This document shows positions 45,582 through 55,974 of a stretch of DNA of 64,000 bases, piece after piece. Origin of the DNA: Termitidicoccus mucosus (GTDB taxonomy: Bacteria > Verrucomicrobiota > Verrucomicrobiia > Opitutales > Opitutaceae); NCBI RefSeq assembly GCF_038725785.1, contig NZ_CP109796.1, forward strand, positions 5,518,001 to 5,582,000, written 5' to 3'. Under the pieces are notes generated by a model. It ran no database searches. It had not been told where the DNA came from and saw nothing but the letters and a program-made list of their open reading frames with translations. Made by a program: the position numbers and the translations under genes. Numbering within the stretch: the stretch's first letter is position 1; every line of letters begins with the position of its first letter.

Positions 45582-46418
45582 ATGATCACCATTACACTTC
45601 TCGTTGAAAACACGGCTCGCGATGCCGGCATGCTGGGCGAGCACGGTCTTGCCTGGTGGATCGACACAGGAACCCATCATGTCCTTTTTGATACGGGACA
45701 GGGCATGGCATTGCTCAAAAATGCCATGCGGCTTGGAATAAACCTCGAATCAACAGATGCGATTGTCCTCAGTCATGGACACTCCGATCACACAGGTGGA
45801 TTGGAGGAAGTCCTGACTGTTGCAAAGCATGCGACACTCTACCTGCATCCGAGGGCCACCGAACCAAAATACACCGGTTCAGACCACAAGCCACATGGAC
45901 GCCGGATCAGCGTGGATTTTGTGGAAAAAAATGCCTTCCGGCTTTCTGCCGCCCGAGTGGAGGTTACGCGTGTTCCGGTTGAGGTTGTCTCCGGAGTTTG
46001 GACGACGGGGGAAATACCCAGAATAAACGATTTCGAAGATACGGGAGGACGGTTTTTCCTCAATGCGGCAATGACCCGACCGGACCCCTTGCTGGATGAT
46101 CAGTCCATTTTCATCCCGACGGCAAAGGGTCTGGTGGTGGTCTTTGGTTGTGCCCATGCCGGTTCGATCAATACGCTTGGTCATATCGGCAACCTGACGA
46201 ACCATGCCCCCATCCGCGCCTTGTTTGGCGGCTTGCATCTCGAAAATGCCACGCCACGCAGAATGGATGCGACCATGAAAGCACTTCGCGAATACCATCC
46301 TGAAAAAATGGGGTTCTGCCATTGCACCGGATTCCAGGCCATGCGCAAGTTGTGGGATGAGTTCCCAGGCAAGTGCGTCCAAACGCAAGTGAGTTCACAA
46401 TTTGAGTTTCCTGACTGA
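45582..46418 (+). CDS. Metallo-beta-lactamase fold hydrolase (MJ0296 / RFA-P synthase-like)
   Basis: A 278-residue enzyme with the metal motif VLSHGHSDHTGGLEEVL (HxHxDH) near residue 70, DTGQGMALLKNA before it, a second His in VFGCAHAGSINTLGHI and a third in FGGLHLENA. This set fits the MBL subgroup often annotated as 7,8-dihydropterin-6-methyl-4-(beta-D-ribofuranosyl)aminobenzene 5'-phosphate synthase; the real substrate in bacteria is unsettled. Separated from the ZIP gene by 137 bp, so it may have its own promoter. Confidence 0.87.
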   Translation: MITITLLVENTARDAGMLGEHGLAWWIDTGTHHVLFDTGQGMALLKNAMRLGINLESTDAIVLSHGHSDHTGGLEEVLTVAKHATLYLHPRATEPKYTGSDHKPHGRRISVDFVEKNAFRLSAARVEVTRVPVEVVSGVWTTGEIPRINDFEDTGGRFFLNAAMTRPDPLLDDQSIFIPTAKGLVVVFGCAHAGSINTLGHIGNLTNHAPIRALFGGLHLENATPRRMDATMKALREYHPEKMGFCHCTGFQAMRKLWDEFPGKCVQTQVSSQFEFPD

Positions 46419-46579
46419 ATATTTTAGAAATGCAGCTCGCTGCTGATTAAAGGAGTAGACGGTTAATCGCCTAAATATAAAAAAGCCATAATCGTAAACG
46501 CCTATGCCTCGCCCTGCGTAACTAGTTTATTATTAGTAAAATAGATAGACAAAACAAATGAAGCAATCATTGTGCCCGC

Positions 46580-46726
46580 ATGGCACGACCAATACGGACA
46601 CTTGAGGCGGACGAAGAGCAACGCAGGCAACTGGAGGCGATCATAACGCAGGCCACTCGTCGGCCGGAGGTCGTCGAGAGAGAACGGAACAGCCCCCCAA
46701 CCTATGCGTATGACCACATGGACTGA
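46580..46726 (+). pseudogene. IS630-family transposase N-terminal remnant
   Basis: 48 codons starting MARPIRTLEADEEQRRQLEA, the usual opening of IS630 transposases, followed by unrelated residues and a stop. The rest of 46419-46755 is AT-rich non-coding sequence. Confidence 0.55.
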
Positions 46727-46755
46727 TTTGGCGGCAGGCCCCTGCAAGATAGTGG

Positions 46756-47361
46756 CTACTTTTGGGGTTTGCGTCCCACGACCTGAACTATGGCGGCCCG
46801 GCCGCGGTGGCCAGGGCCTTCCACCACGTCGCGTTCGATCTCCCGGGCCACGAGAAGGTTCAGACCAGCGAGCTCGGTGTGGAGATCATCAAGCTGCATA
46901 AGCAGCACGAGGTCCTTCGGCCCACCGGTATTGAAGGCCAACTGGGCGGGCGTGTAGGCTTCCAGAATGAAAATGCCGCCCGGCTTCAGCCCGTGCACGA
47001 CTGCAGCGTGGAGGTTACGGCGCAACGGCGACGGCAGGTGGGCAAAGATCGAGATAATGCCGGCCCATCTGCCCGGGGAGATCGGATAGGTGGCTAGATC
47101 GGTGACGACGGTTTCCAGCGTCACACCCCACGTTGCGGCGAGCCGTTGTGCCTTGTCCAGACCGACGGAGGATTGATCCACCGCGGTCACACGATGCCCG
47201 AGCGTGGCGAGATGGACGGCGTTACGTCCCTCGCCCTCGGCCAGGCAGAGTACCGAACCGTCTGGAATTAGCGACGCCATTGCGGCGAGAAACCCGTTGG
47301 GCTCCGTGCCGTAGAAATGCCCGGTGGCAGCGTAGCGTTCATTCCAGTGGTCAGCGTCCAT
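46756..47361 (-). CDS. Class I SAM-dependent methyltransferase (TehB-like)
   Basis: A 201-residue methyltransferase: WNERYAATGHFYGTEPN start, SAM-binding VLCLAEGEGRNAVHLATLG, acidic motif VTAVDQSSVGLDKA and post-motif LKPGGIFILEAYTP. This pattern is common in TehB/thiopurine-like enzymes that methylate small inorganic or thiol acceptors. Last gene of the ArsR-divergent operon, 18 nt behind the thioredoxin gene, so a role in methylating a sulfur or metalloid species is plausible. Confidence 0.87.
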   Translation of the reverse strand: MDADHWNERYAATGHFYGTEPNGFLAAMASLIPDGSVLCLAEGEGRNAVHLATLGHRVTAVDQSSVGLDKAQRLAATWGVTLETVVTDLATYPISPGRWAGIISIFAHLPSPLRRNLHAAVVHGLKPGGIFILEAYTPAQLAFNTGGPKDLVLLMQLDDLHTELAGLNLLVAREIERDVVEGPGHRGRAAIVQVVGRKPQK

Positions 47362-47379
47362 GGTCGAAGCGAATTGGAT

Positions 47380-48171
47380 TTACGGGTTTGCTGCCATGCT
47401 GAAGCGGCGATGCAATTCCTTGCTGAGCGGATGGCGCGCACCAAGGAGCTTGAAGATCGCGAGGCAGGCGCGCTTTGCGGCGCCATCGGCGTAACGCACG
47501 CTTTCTTCCATCGAGGAAATCAACAGTCGCAGCGCCTCGCCAAAACGCCCGGCCCGCAGTTCGGCCAGGCCGCCGAGCAGAGAGAGCTTGGCGGAATAGT
47601 CCGGCAACGAGTCCGGCGCGAGCGCCAGCACGTGGGCAAACAGGCGCACGAGCCCGGCCTCGTCGCCGGTCCGGTCGCGCACAAGGGAAAGCGCGGCGGC
47701 GGGATCGCAGAACACGGTGGCGAGCGCGAGCAGGCTGGCGGCGGCATCGTCTGGCGCGGTGGCGCACAACGGTGAGAGGCGTTTTTCCGCCTCGGCGAAA
47801 TGACCCGCGATGATCTGTTCCCGCGCAAGGTCCAGCTTGGTCCGCATGGCGGAGGGCAGGCTGTCCTCCAGCCATTTGCGGATCCGAGTTTCGGGCAGCG
47901 CGCCGGTGAACGCCGCGATCTGGCGTCCGCCGTGGAAGAGGCGCACATCAGGGATGTCGCGCACGCCGTGCTGCGCGGCGAGGCAGGGATTCGCGTCGGT
48001 GTTGACCGTCACGAGCGCCCAACGCCCTTCAGCCGCGGCAGCGAGTTTTTCGAGGGAGGGCTTGAGTATCCGACACGGGCCGCACCACGGTGCCCAAAAA
48101 TCAACCAACACGGGCAAGGTGTGGCTCTGTGCAATGACATCGGTGGCAAAATCAGTGACTTCGTGATTCAT
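47380..48171 (-). CDS. CnoX-like thioredoxin with TPR tail
   Basis: A 263-residue protein. ATG 48171 is chosen because it places the thioredoxin fold at the N-terminus (MNHEVTDFATDVIAQS); longer frames upstream are low-complexity. Thioredoxin active site VDFWAPWCGPCRILKP. After residue 110 come helical repeats (AREQIIAGHFAEAEKRL and following), the TPR-like part of CnoX/YbbN chaperedoxins, which protect proteins from oxidation. The CXXC is intact, so it may also be an active reductant in sulfur relay. Confidence 0.88.
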   Translation of the reverse strand: MNHEVTDFATDVIAQSHTLPVLVDFWAPWCGPCRILKPSLEKLAAAAEGRWALVTVNTDANPCLAAQHGVRDIPDVRLFHGGRQIAAFTGALPETRIRKWLEDSLPSAMRTKLDLAREQIIAGHFAEAEKRLSPLCATAPDDAAASLLALATVFCDPAAALSLVRDRTGDEAGLVRLFAHVLALAPDSLPDYSAKLSLLGGLAELRAGRFGEALRLLISSMEESVRYADGAAKRACLAIFKLLGARHPLSKELHRRFSMAANP

Positions 48172-48250
48172 GGTTTGCGGAAGGAAGGGTGTGTTTCGCG
48201 GTCGTGATGATGGCGCGCAGGAGAGAGCTGTTTGAATTGGAGAGAGAAGG

Positions 48251-49924
48251 CTAAGGCGTTGGCAGTTTGGCCGGTGTGCGCGGATCCACGGTGGCGCGAA
48301 GGCCGCCGGTGAGCGATTGCACGGAGAAGCCGTGCAGCGCGAGGATGCACGCGGCGAAATACGAGGTTTTGCCAAGGGCGCAGACCGTCACGGCCGGGCG
48401 TTGCGGATCGAGTTCGGCTACACTCTGGCGGAGTGCGGTGAGGGGGATGTTGATCACGCCGGGATGCGGCACGGGGTGCTTCTGCGCAAGTGAGGGCGGG
48501 CGGACGTCGACGATTTGCACGGCGGGATCGTCGGGCAGCGTCTCGATCGGAGAAACGAGGCCGTCGCGGGTGTTGCAGGCCGTGAAGCCGGCAAGGTTGA
48601 CAATGTCCTTTGCCGAGCCGAACGGCGGCGCGTAGGAGAGTTCGAGTTGGGAGAGATTGTCGATGGTGAGTCCTCCGGCGATGGCGGTGGCGATCACATC
48701 GAGACGCTTATCGACGCCGGCGAGCCCGGTGGCTTGCGCGCCGAGGATGCGGTCATCGGTCGGATCCCAGAGAAGCTTCAGCAGGATCGGTTTCGCTCCG
48801 GGATAATAGCTGGCGTGGTGGTTATCGTTCACCGTCACCGTGCGATAGGGACGTCCGGCGGCGCGGAGGCGTTTCTCGGACCAGCCCGTGAGGCCAGCCG
48901 CTACGTCGAAGGCGCGGACGATCGCGGTGCCGAGCGCGCCGGGCAGCGGCTTCGCCTCGGCGGGGCGGAAGATGTGGTCGGCGATGGCGCGGCCCTGCCG
49001 GTTGGCGGGGCCGCCGAGCGGCACGGCAGCCGGCTCACCGGTGACGAGGTCGCGCACCTGGATAGCGTCGCCCGCGGTGTAGATATCGAGATCGTTGGTG
49101 CGGAGAAATGCGTCGGTGCGGATGTGACCGCGCGGGCCGAGTTCGAGGCCAGCGTCTTTGGCCAGTGCGGTCTCCGGGCGCACCCCGACGGCGAGCACGA
49201 CGAGGTCAGCGCCGAGCGAACGGCCGGATTTGAGCCGGCAGGAAAGCGCCCCACCAGCCGTCGCGAAACCGGCAATGGCGTCGCCGAGGAAAAGCTGCAC
49301 GCCGCGGCGCTTGAGCTCGTCCTCCATGAGCAGCGTCATGGGCTTGTCGAGCGGCGGCAGGAGCTGGTCGAGCAGCTCAACGAGCGCGACTTCCTTTTGC
49401 AGGTGCACGAATTGCTCGACCATTTCGAGGCCGATGAAGCCGGCGCCAATTACGGCCACGCGTTGCGCAGCGGCGGCGGCGGATTTCAAGCGGTCCATGT
49501 CCTGCAGCGAACGCAAGGTGTGGATGCGTACGTCGTCGATGCCGGGCAACGGCGGACGCAGCGGCGAGGCGCCGGGAGCAAGGACGAGCTTGTCATAGGA
49601 CAGCCATTCTTCGGCGCCGATGGCGAGCTTACGCAGCCGGACGCGCTTTGCGGCGCGGTCGATGGCGACGGCCTCGGTGCCGGTGCGGACGTCGAGATTG
49701 AGCATTGCCTGAAGGGTCTGCGGTGTTTGCACGGCCAGCGCGGCCCGATCCGTGATTTCCCCTCCAATATGGTAGGGCAGGCCGCAGTTCGCGAAGGAGA
49801 CATCGGGACCGCGTTCGATGAGCGTGATCCGGGCGGACTCGGAGAGGCGGCGTGCACGGGCGGCGGCCGAGGCCCCGGCGGCGACGCCGCCGATGATGAC
49901 AAGGCGGAATGGTTGTGTGGTCAT
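48251..49924 (-). CDS. CoA-disulfide reductase fused to rhodanese
   Basis: A 557-residue flavoprotein of the CoADR/persulfide reductase type with redox Cys in FANCGLPYHIGG, FAD motif VIIGGVAAGASAAARARR, NAD motif VAVIGAGFIGLEMVEQF, and a C-terminal rhodanese domain with VCALGKTSYFAACIL. It parallels the first two domains of the larger fusion at 30327 but lacks TusA and DsrE. It lies between the RND pump and the thioredoxin genes of the same operon; together they would reduce sulfane sulfur. Confidence 0.93.
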   Translation of the reverse strand: MTTQPFRLVIIGGVAAGASAAARARRLSESARITLIERGPDVSFANCGLPYHIGGEITDRAALAVQTPQTLQAMLNLDVRTGTEAVAIDRAAKRVRLRKLAIGAEEWLSYDKLVLAPGASPLRPPLPGIDDVRIHTLRSLQDMDRLKSAAAAAQRVAVIGAGFIGLEMVEQFVHLQKEVALVELLDQLLPPLDKPMTLLMEDELKRRGVQLFLGDAIAGFATAGGALSCRLKSGRSLGADLVVLAVGVRPETALAKDAGLELGPRGHIRTDAFLRTNDLDIYTAGDAIQVRDLVTGEPAAVPLGGPANRQGRAIADHIFRPAEAKPLPGALGTAIVRAFDVAAGLTGWSEKRLRAAGRPYRTVTVNDNHHASYYPGAKPILLKLLWDPTDDRILGAQATGLAGVDKRLDVIATAIAGGLTIDNLSQLELSYAPPFGSAKDIVNLAGFTACNTRDGLVSPIETLPDDPAVQIVDVRPPSLAQKHPVPHPGVINIPLTALRQSVAELDPQRPAVTVCALGKTSYFAACILALHGFSVQSLTGGLRATVDPRTPAKLPTP

Positions 49925-49946
49925 GACGGGAGATGAGGCAAGATGG

Positions 49947-50048
49947 TCAGGAAGAAAGGGGAGTCCCAGGGCATATGCGTGCCGGACGCATCACGACGAA
50001 TGTCAGGAATGCGGCGACGAGCAGAAGGATGATGTGATCAAGGGCCAT
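49947..50048 (-). CDS. Possible 33-residue membrane micropeptide
   Basis: ATG 50048 to TGA: a short frame with one hydrophobic helix (MALDHIILLLVAAFLTFVVM) then RPARICPGTP. It sits between the RND pump stop and the CoADR start, in the same direction. No clear ribosome binding site. It could be a pump-associated small protein like AcrZ or a chance frame. Confidence 0.3.
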   Translation of the reverse strand: MALDHIILLLVAAFLTFVVMRPARICPGTPLSS

Positions 50049-50078
50049 GTGAATTGGCGGAATGCGGAGCGGGAGTTT

Positions 50079-53000
50079 TCAGCGCGAGTACCGGCTGGTC
50101 ATGAAGTAGAGCACCGGCACGGCCAGACGGCTGATGAGCAGCGAGGCGATTTCGCCGAACATGAGGCTGATCGCGAGGCCTTGGAAGATCGGGTCGGCCA
50201 GGATCACGCTCGCGCCGACGACCACCGCGAGCGCGGTGAGCAGCATGGGGCGGAAACGCACCGCGCCGGCCTCGACCACGGCGTCGCGCAACGAGAGCCC
50301 GTGCGAGCGGCGCAACTCGATGAAATCGACGAGGATGATCGAATTGCGGACGACGATGCCCGCGCCGGCCATGAAACCGATCATCGAGGTGGCGGTGAAG
50401 AACGCGCCCAGGCCCCAGTGCGCCGGCAGGATGCCGATGAGCGAGAACGGGATGGCGGCCATCACCACCAGCGGCGTGACGTAGTTTTTGAACCAGCCGA
50501 CCATGAGCATGTAGATCAGCACCAGCACGGCGGCGAAGGCCAGGCCGAGGTCGCGGAAAACCTCCAGCGTGATGTGCCATTCGCCGTCCCATTTCATCGC
50601 GGGCTGCCGCGGGTCGAACGGCATGCCCATGTTGAGGATCTCAAGCCTCGGCGAGTCGCCGCCGAATTCGCGCGCGTCGATTTTTTTCAACTCGCGGTTC
50701 ATCGCAAACATCGCGTAGGCCGGACTCTCGACCACGCCGGAGACGTCGGCGGTGACGTAGGTCACGGGCACGAGGTTCTTGCGGTAACGGCTGCGCTCGC
50801 CCGGCAGGCGCTCGAGGCGGACGAGTTCGGAGAGGGGCACGAGCGGCGCCGCCGGATCGGCGGAACTGCGGACGCGGAGCGCAAACAGATCCTCGGGCCG
50901 ACCTTTCGCGGCGCGCGGCAGTTCGATGACGACGGCGATGTCCTCGCGTTCGTCGGGCAGATGCAGGAGGTCGGCGGCAAAGCCGGACGTGGCGAGTTCC
51001 AGCGCCTGGGCGATGTCGGCCTCGGTGAGGCCGGAGAGGGCTGCCTTCTTCTTGTCCACGACGTAGCGGACCTTGGGCTGCCGGGCCTCGACATACCAAT
51101 CAATGTCCACGACGCCCTCGGTCTGCTCCATGATCAAGCGTACGCGTCGGGCGAGGGCGAGGCGGGCCTCCTCGTTCGGTCCGTAGATTTCAGCGACGAG
51201 GGTCTGGAGCACGGGTGGGCCGGGCGGCACTTCGGCCACGGCGGCCGAGGCCCCGTGTTTTGCCGCGATGGCGGCGACCTTGGGGCGAATGCGCCGGGCG
51301 ATGTCGTGGCTTTGCTCTGAGCGCTCTCCCTTGCCGACAAGGTTGATCTGAATGTCGGCGACATTCGGGCCACGACGCATGTAGTAGTGGCGGACGAGGC
51401 CGTTGAAATTGAACGGCGACGCGGTGCCGGCGTAGATCTGGCAGTCGCGCACCTCGGGCTCGTCGCGCAGCGCGGCGGCCATTTCCTGGGCGATGGCGGT
51501 GGTGCGCTCGAGCGTGGTGCCCTCGTCGGTGTTGAGGATGATCTGGAACTCCGACTTGTTGTCGAAAGGCAGCATCTTGATCTTCACCGCGCCGAAGGGG
51601 ACGAGGCTGATCGCCCCGAATAGCAGCACGACGATGCCGACGACGAACGCCCGGCGCCAATGCGCATGGTCGAGCAATGGATCCATCACCTTGTGATAGA
51701 GCCGTGTCGACCAATCGTCGGGCGCGTGATCGTGATCCATGGCCTTGGCTGCCGTTTCCGAGGCATGGGCTCCACCGTCGGTTCCTGCGGCAGGGGACGG
51801 TTTGTGCAAGTGGCGCTTGAGAACGCGAATCGCGGCCCAAGGCGTGACGCTGAAGGCGATCAGCAGAGAAAACACCATCGCGGCGGTCGAGCCGATGGGA
51901 ATCGGACGCATGTAAGGGCCCATGAGGCCGCCGACAAACGCCATCGGCAGGATCGCGGCGATCACCGCCCAGGTGGCGAGCACGGTCGGATTTCCCACCT
52001 CGTCAACCGCGTCAAGCGCGACCTGCGTGAGCGGTTTCTTCTCAGCGCCGGGCATGCGCACATGCCGAACAATGTTTTCGACGACCACGATCGCATCGTC
52101 GACGAGGATGCCGATCGAGAAGATCAGCGCGAAAAGCGTGATACGGTTGAGCGTGTAGCCGTAGAGATAGAAGACGAGGAGCGTGAGCGCGAGGGTCGAC
52201 GGAATAGCCAGCAGCACGACGAGCGACTCGCGCCAGCCAAGGAAGAAGAGGATGAGCAGCGCGACGCCGAAGACGGCGATGCCCATGTGGAGGAGCAGTT
52301 CGTTGGACTTCTCGGCAGCGGTGTGACCGTAGTCGCGGGTCACCGCGATCTGGACATCCGCGGGCAGGAGCCGGCCTTGCAGGTCGTCAACCTTGGACAG
52401 AACGGTGTCAACGACATCAATGGCGTTCGCGCCCGGGCGCTTGGCGATGCTGAGCGTGACGGCGGGCTGCAAGCCGGAGGGTTGCCCGCCCGCCGACGCT
52501 CCGGCGCCGGAACCAAAGAAAACGTAGTTGGCCGGCTCCTCGGAGGTGTCGCGCACGGTGGCGACATCGCGGAGATAGACCGGGCGATGCTGAAAGACGC
52601 CCACGACGACAGTGCCGACATCGGCGGCATCGCGCAGGAAAGCTCCGGTTTCGAGCAGGACTTCGCTGTCGCCGGTTGGAAGCGAGCCGAGCTGCGCCTG
52701 ATGGTTGGCGTGCCGGAGAGCGGGCGTGAGTTGCGTGACAGAGAGATTGCGCGCGGCGAGGGCGACAGGATCGAGTTGCACGCGCACGGCGCGCCGCACC
52801 CCGCCAATGAGCGTGGTCTCGGCAACCTGCGGAATGGATTTGATCTCGTCGTCGAGCTGTGCCGCGAGGCGTCGAAGCGTGAGGTGATCGTGGGTGGCGC
52901 TGTGGAGCGTAAGCGCGAGCACGGGCACGTCGTCGATCGTGCGGGGCTTGATCAACGGCAGACTGCCACCGAACGGGATGCGGTCGAAGTTGGCCTGGAG

Positions 53001-53390
53001 CTTCTGGTTGAGACGAACGAGTGCGGCCTCGATGTCGGTGCCGACCTTGAAGCGCACGATGGTCATCGCGTTGCTAGGATTCGATGTAGAGTAGAGATAT
53101 TCGACTCCCGGTATTTCCCAAAGGAGTTTCTCCATCGGACGGATCATGCGGTTCTCCACCTCCGCCGCGGTCGAGCCCGGCATCGAGACGATGACGTCGA
53201 CCATGGGCACCTTGATCTGCGGCTCCTCCTCGCGCGCAAGCATGAGCACGGCGAATGCCCCCATGAGAATCGAGGCGGCGATGACGATGGGCGTCAGCCG
53301 CGAATCGATGAACAATGAGGCAAGGCGGCCGGTGAAGCCGTATTTCGGAGACGCGTCGCCGGGGGTGGTGTTGCGGGTTGCGGTGCTCAT
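50079..53390 (-). CDS. RND efflux pump, operon with sulfur genes
   Basis: A 1103-residue inner-membrane RND transporter. N-terminal segment with [17 protein letters not shown] and [22 protein letters not shown]4 with [19 protein letters not shown]; in TM10 the position of AcrB Lys940 is Arg ([18 protein letters not shown]). A His/Asp-rich cytosolic loop ([20 protein letters not shown]) lies between the halves. Differs clearly from the AcrB-type pump at 25611. It works with the adaptor gene that overlaps it and the TolC upstream. Substrate unknown; context suggests a sulfur, thiol or metal compound. Confidence 0.93.
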   Translation of the reverse strand: MSTATRNTTPGDASPKYGFTGRLASLFIDSRLTPIVIAASILMGAFAVLMLAREEEPQIKVPMVDVIVSMPGSTAAEVENRMIRPMEKLLWEIPGVEYLYSTSNPSNAMTIVRFKVGTDIEAALVRLNQKLQANFDRIPFGGSLPLIKPRTIDDVPVLALTLHSATHDHLTLRRLAAQLDDEIKSIPQVAETTLIGGVRRAVRVQLDPVALAARNLSVTQLTPALRHANHQAQLGSLPTGDSEVLLETGAFLRDAADVGTVVVGVFQHRPVYLRDVATVRDTSEEPANYVFFGSGAGASAGGQPSGLQPAVTLSIAKRPGANAIDVVDTVLSKVDDLQGRLLPADVQIAVTRDYGHTAAEKSNELLLHMGIAVFGVALLILFFLGWRESLVVLLAIPSTLALTLLVFYLYGYTLNRITLFALIFSIGILVDDAIVVVENIVRHVRMPGAEKKPLTQVALDAVDEVGNPTVLATWAVIAAILPMAFVGGLMGPYMRPIPIGSTAAMVFSLLIAFSVTPWAAIRVLKRHLHKPSPAAGTDGGAHASETAAKAMDHDHAPDDWSTRLYHKVMDPLLDHAHWRRAFVVGIVVLLFGAISLVPFGAVKIKMLPFDNKSEFQIILNTDEGTTLERTTAIAQEMAAALRDEPEVRDCQIYAGTASPFNFNGLVRHYYMRRGPNVADIQINLVGKGERSEQSHDIARRIRPKVAAIAAKHGASAAVAEVPPGPPVLQTLVAEIYGPNEEARLALARRVRLIMEQTEGVVDIDWYVEARQPKVRYVVDKKKAALSGLTEADIAQALELATSGFAADLLHLPDEREDIAVVIELPRAAKGRPEDLFALRVRSSADPAAPLVPLSELVRLERLPGERSRYRKNLVPVTYVTADVSGVVESPAYAMFAMNRELKKIDAREFGGDSPRLEILNMGMPFDPRQPAMKWDGEWHITLEVFRDLGLAFAAVLVLIYMLMVGWFKNYVTPLVVMAAIPFSLIGILPAHWGLGAFFTATSMIGFMAGAGIVVRNSIILVDFIELRRSHGLSLRDAVVEAGAVRFRPMLLTALAVVVGASVILADPIFQGLAISLMFGEIASLLISRLAVPVLYFMTSRYSR

Positions 53391-54430
53391 GGTTTCACCT
53401 CCACCGGCTGGCCGTCGCGGAGGCTGGCGGCTGGCGGGCCGGCAACGACATGTTCACCGGCGGCGAGGCCGGCAAGGATCTCGATTTGTTCGCCGCGGCG
53501 GGCGCCCGTCTTCACGAATCTGAGCACGGCTTTCCCATCGGCGACGACGAAGACGCGCTCCATCTGCCCAAACGGGGTGACGGAGCTTGCGGGCACGACG
53601 AGCGCCTGGCCTCCGCCGGCCGGCCATGCGACGCGGGCAAACTGTCCCGAGCGCACGGCGGCGCGGGCCGGCAGGTCGATCTTGGCCAGCAGGGTGTGCG
53701 CGATCGGGTCGAGCGCCGGCGAGATTTCCGCGACGCGTCCGGGCAGTTCAATCTTGCCGACCCAGATGAGCGCGGAGGTGCCGACCGGGATGTCGGCGAA
53801 GCTTTCGGGCACCTCGACCTCCACGCGTTGCCGGTCCGGGTTCTCGATTTCGAGGAGCGGGCCACCTGCCGTGGCGAGGTCACCTTCGTTGACGAAACGA
53901 CGGGCAATCACGCCATCGAACGGCGCCGTGATCACGGTGTAGCCGAGCATGGCGCGCGCCTCGGCGACGGTGGCCTCCATGAGGCGCACGCGATCCTCAA
54001 GGCTGCGCACGGTCTCGGCCGCGCTGGCGTTTTTCGCGAGCAGACTGGTTTCGCGTTCGAGGTCGCGGCGAGCCTGGCCGAGACTGGCCTCGGCTTGCGC
54101 GAGGCGGGCCCCCATCTCGTTGGCGGAAATCCGGACCAGAACATCGCCGGCCTTCACCGACTGTCCGAGGACGACAGAAAGGCTTTCGACGGCACCCGTG
54201 ACCTTGGGCGCGAGCGCGGCGCGCTCGACCGCGCGAACCGTGCCCGGCAACTCAACGCTTCGCGATTCGGTGACCGCGCGCACTTCGGCGGTGCGAACGG
54301 CCGCTGTCGGGAGCGCGGGAGCGGGGGGACGCTCGCGGCCGCAACCGGCCAGGGCGAGCGCCAGACCGGCAGTCAGGGCGCGGACCGAAAATGCCTGTCG
54401 GAAAAGAGGAAGTATGCAGGGACGGATCAT
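53387..54430 (-). CDS. RND periplasmic adaptor, lipoprotein
   Basis: A 347-residue membrane-fusion protein with lipobox LALAGC near residue 30, lipoyl halves [19 protein letters not shown] and [20 protein letters not shown], a helical hairpin between them and a beta-barrel domain ([15 protein letters not shown]). Its stop overlaps the pump start (ATGA). Complete for the family. Confidence 0.93.
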   Translation of the reverse strand: MIRPCILPLFRQAFSVRALTAGLALALAGCGRERPPAPALPTAAVRTAEVRAVTESRSVELPGTVRAVERAALAPKVTGAVESLSVVLGQSVKAGDVLVRISANEMGARLAQAEASLGQARRDLERETSLLAKNASAAETVRSLEDRVRLMEATVAEARAMLGYTVITAPFDGVIARRFVNEGDLATAGGPLLEIENPDRQRVEVEVPESFADIPVGTSALIWVGKIELPGRVAEISPALDPIAHTLLAKIDLPARAAVRSGQFARVAWPAGGGQALVVPASSVTPFGQMERVFVVADGKAVLRFVKTGARRGEQIEILAGLAAGEHVVAGPPAASLRDGQPVEVKP

Positions 54431-54454
54431 GACATTGAAGGCAAAGGTTTCGTT

Positions 54455-55765
54455 TTACTTGGGGATTACCGGCAGGCCGGAGGCGCGGCGAAATTCCACG
54501 ACGGCGATGCGCTCGTTGGCGAGAGCGACCGCCCGCCGCATGCGCGCCTCGGTCAGCCGCGTTTCGACGCCGATCAACTCGGCAGTGAGCAAGACGCCTT
54601 TCTCGAACCGCTCGCGGCTGATGCGGGCGGCCTCGTCTGCCTGCTCTATCAGACTGGCTGTGACGGCCAGCTGTTCGAGTGCGAGTTGGTGGGCAAGCCG
54701 CGCCTGCTCCAGTTCCAGCCCGAGAGAGAGTTCTAGGCGGCGCAGGCCGGCCCGAGCTTGCTCGACCTCCGCTTGTGCCTGATTTATCCGGCCCGGGGTA
54801 AGAGGACCATCGAAGAGCGAGACCTCGGCCTGGATGCCGGCCACCCAGCTGCGTCCATCGCCGTTGCGTCGCCAGCCTTGGTCGTGCTGGTAACCGGCGA
54901 AGGCGTTGACGGTCGGGCGCCGCGCCCTGCGAACGGCCGCCAGGTTCTTTTCGGCGGCCGCAACGCGCCGCCGCATGCCCTGCAATTCGGCGCGATTGAC
55001 GATCGAAGGGGTCTCAGGCGCGGCAAAGGCGGTCGCGGAGGCATCGGCTTGATCGAGGACAACGGAATCCGTTTCTTCCCCGCCAAGCAGGAAGAAAAAA
55101 TACCGATCGGCAAATTCGGCTTGATGACGCGCCTCAAGCAGCCGCTCGCGAATCTGAGCCAGTTGCACCTTGAGATTGAGCAGCTCGCTGCGGATCAACT
55201 GACCGGCATCGAAACGCAACTCGGCGAGGCGGTGGCTTGCCTCCATCGCAGCCACTGCGGCCTCCAGCGCGCCCACGCCTTCGCGAGTCTGCCGGATGTG
55301 AAAATAAGCGCACGCGACCTCGGCGGCCAGTTGCTCAAGCGCCACGGCCTGCTCAAGCTCGGCGGCTTCGGCGATGTTTTGAGCGGCCTCCTTTCGGGCG
55401 CTGGCACGGCCGCCGGTGTAGAGATTGTAGCCGAGCGTCACGGTGGCATTGAAGTTGTCGACCCGGCCGGGGTGGTTGAAATCAATGCCGGAGTTGAAGG
55501 CACCCTGGCCAAGGATCGTGCCGAAGGCGTGCATTGGGTTGTCGGTCTGCACGTATCCGGCCTTGAGCGAGAGTTGCGGCCAGTTGGTCGCGGAGGCTTG
55601 GGCCAGCATCGCCCGTGCGGCGTTCACCCGTTCCCGGGCGATGGCCGCATCGGGGCTGGTGGCCTGTGCCTCGGCGACTGCCGAGGCGAGGGTCCAGGGC
55701 GTGGCTCCAATCGCGGGAACAACCGCGAAGATTGTGACGAGGGCGAGGAGAACGCAGGGCTTCAT
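54455..55765 (-). CDS. TolC-family outer-membrane efflux channel
   Basis: A 436-residue outer-membrane factor. ATG 55765 gives a signal peptide (MKPCVLLALVTIFAVVPAIG). Two long helical coiled parts (residues about 120-230 and 270-420, ARKEAAQNIAEAAELEQA, QAQAEVEQARAGLRRLEL) flank beta segments, the usual TolC duplication. 24 nt upstream of the adaptor gene. It supplies the outer-membrane exit for this pump and perhaps also for the pump at 25611, which lacks one. Confidence 0.92.
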   Translation of the reverse strand: MKPCVLLALVTIFAVVPAIGATPWTLASAVAEAQATSPDAAIARERVNAARAMLAQASATNWPQLSLKAGYVQTDNPMHAFGTILGQGAFNSGIDFNHPGRVDNFNATVTLGYNLYTGGRASARKEAAQNIAEAAELEQAVALEQLAAEVACAYFHIRQTREGVGALEAAVAAMEASHRLAELRFDAGQLIRSELLNLKVQLAQIRERLLEARHQAEFADRYFFFLLGGEETDSVVLDQADASATAFAAPETPSIVNRAELQGMRRRVAAAEKNLAAVRRARRPTVNAFAGYQHDQGWRRNGDGRSWVAGIQAEVSLFDGPLTPGRINQAQAEVEQARAGLRRLELSLGLELEQARLAHQLALEQLAVTASLIEQADEAARISRERFEKGVLLTAELIGVETRLTEARMRRAVALANERIAVVEFRRASGLPVIPK

Positions 55766-55776
55766 GGAAAAAAGGC

Positions 55777-55953
55777 TCAGCTGCGGAGATTCAAGCAGGC
55801 GAACAGCAAGCCGACGCTTCCTCCATAAATGGCACCACGCCACCAAGTGCTGGTGAGGGGGCAGGTGCCGGAGGAGCATTGGCCGAAATACCCGATCACC
55901 GCGCCCAGTAGGGCGCCGGCAAGAATGGGCAAAAGAAAGTGGAGGAATTTCAT
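55777..55953 (-). CDS. DUF6132-like small membrane protein
   Basis: A 58-residue protein: helix LHFLLPILAGALLGAVIGYF, then GQCSSGTCPLTSTWWRGAIYG with the C-S-S-G-T-C-P-L-T-S motif typical of DUF6132, then a second helix (GSVGLLFACLNL). The family is often found with rhodanese, DUF2892 and other sulfur genes. Too short for most gene finders. 11 nt before the TolC start, 21 nt after DUF2892. The Cys pair might handle sulfane sulfur at the membrane. Confidence 0.75.
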   Translation of the reverse strand: MKFLHFLLPILAGALLGAVIGYFGQCSSGTCPLTSTWWRGAIYGGSVGLLFACLNLRS

Positions 55954-55974
55954 AGCGACGGACGCACGGTGGAA

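Noticed and set aside
48515-53318. Three long plus-strand frames across the CoADR and RND genes (48515-49936, 49818-51320, 51660-53318)
   Set aside because: Antisense to genes with full family motifs; skewed Glu/Arg/Gly composition without domains.
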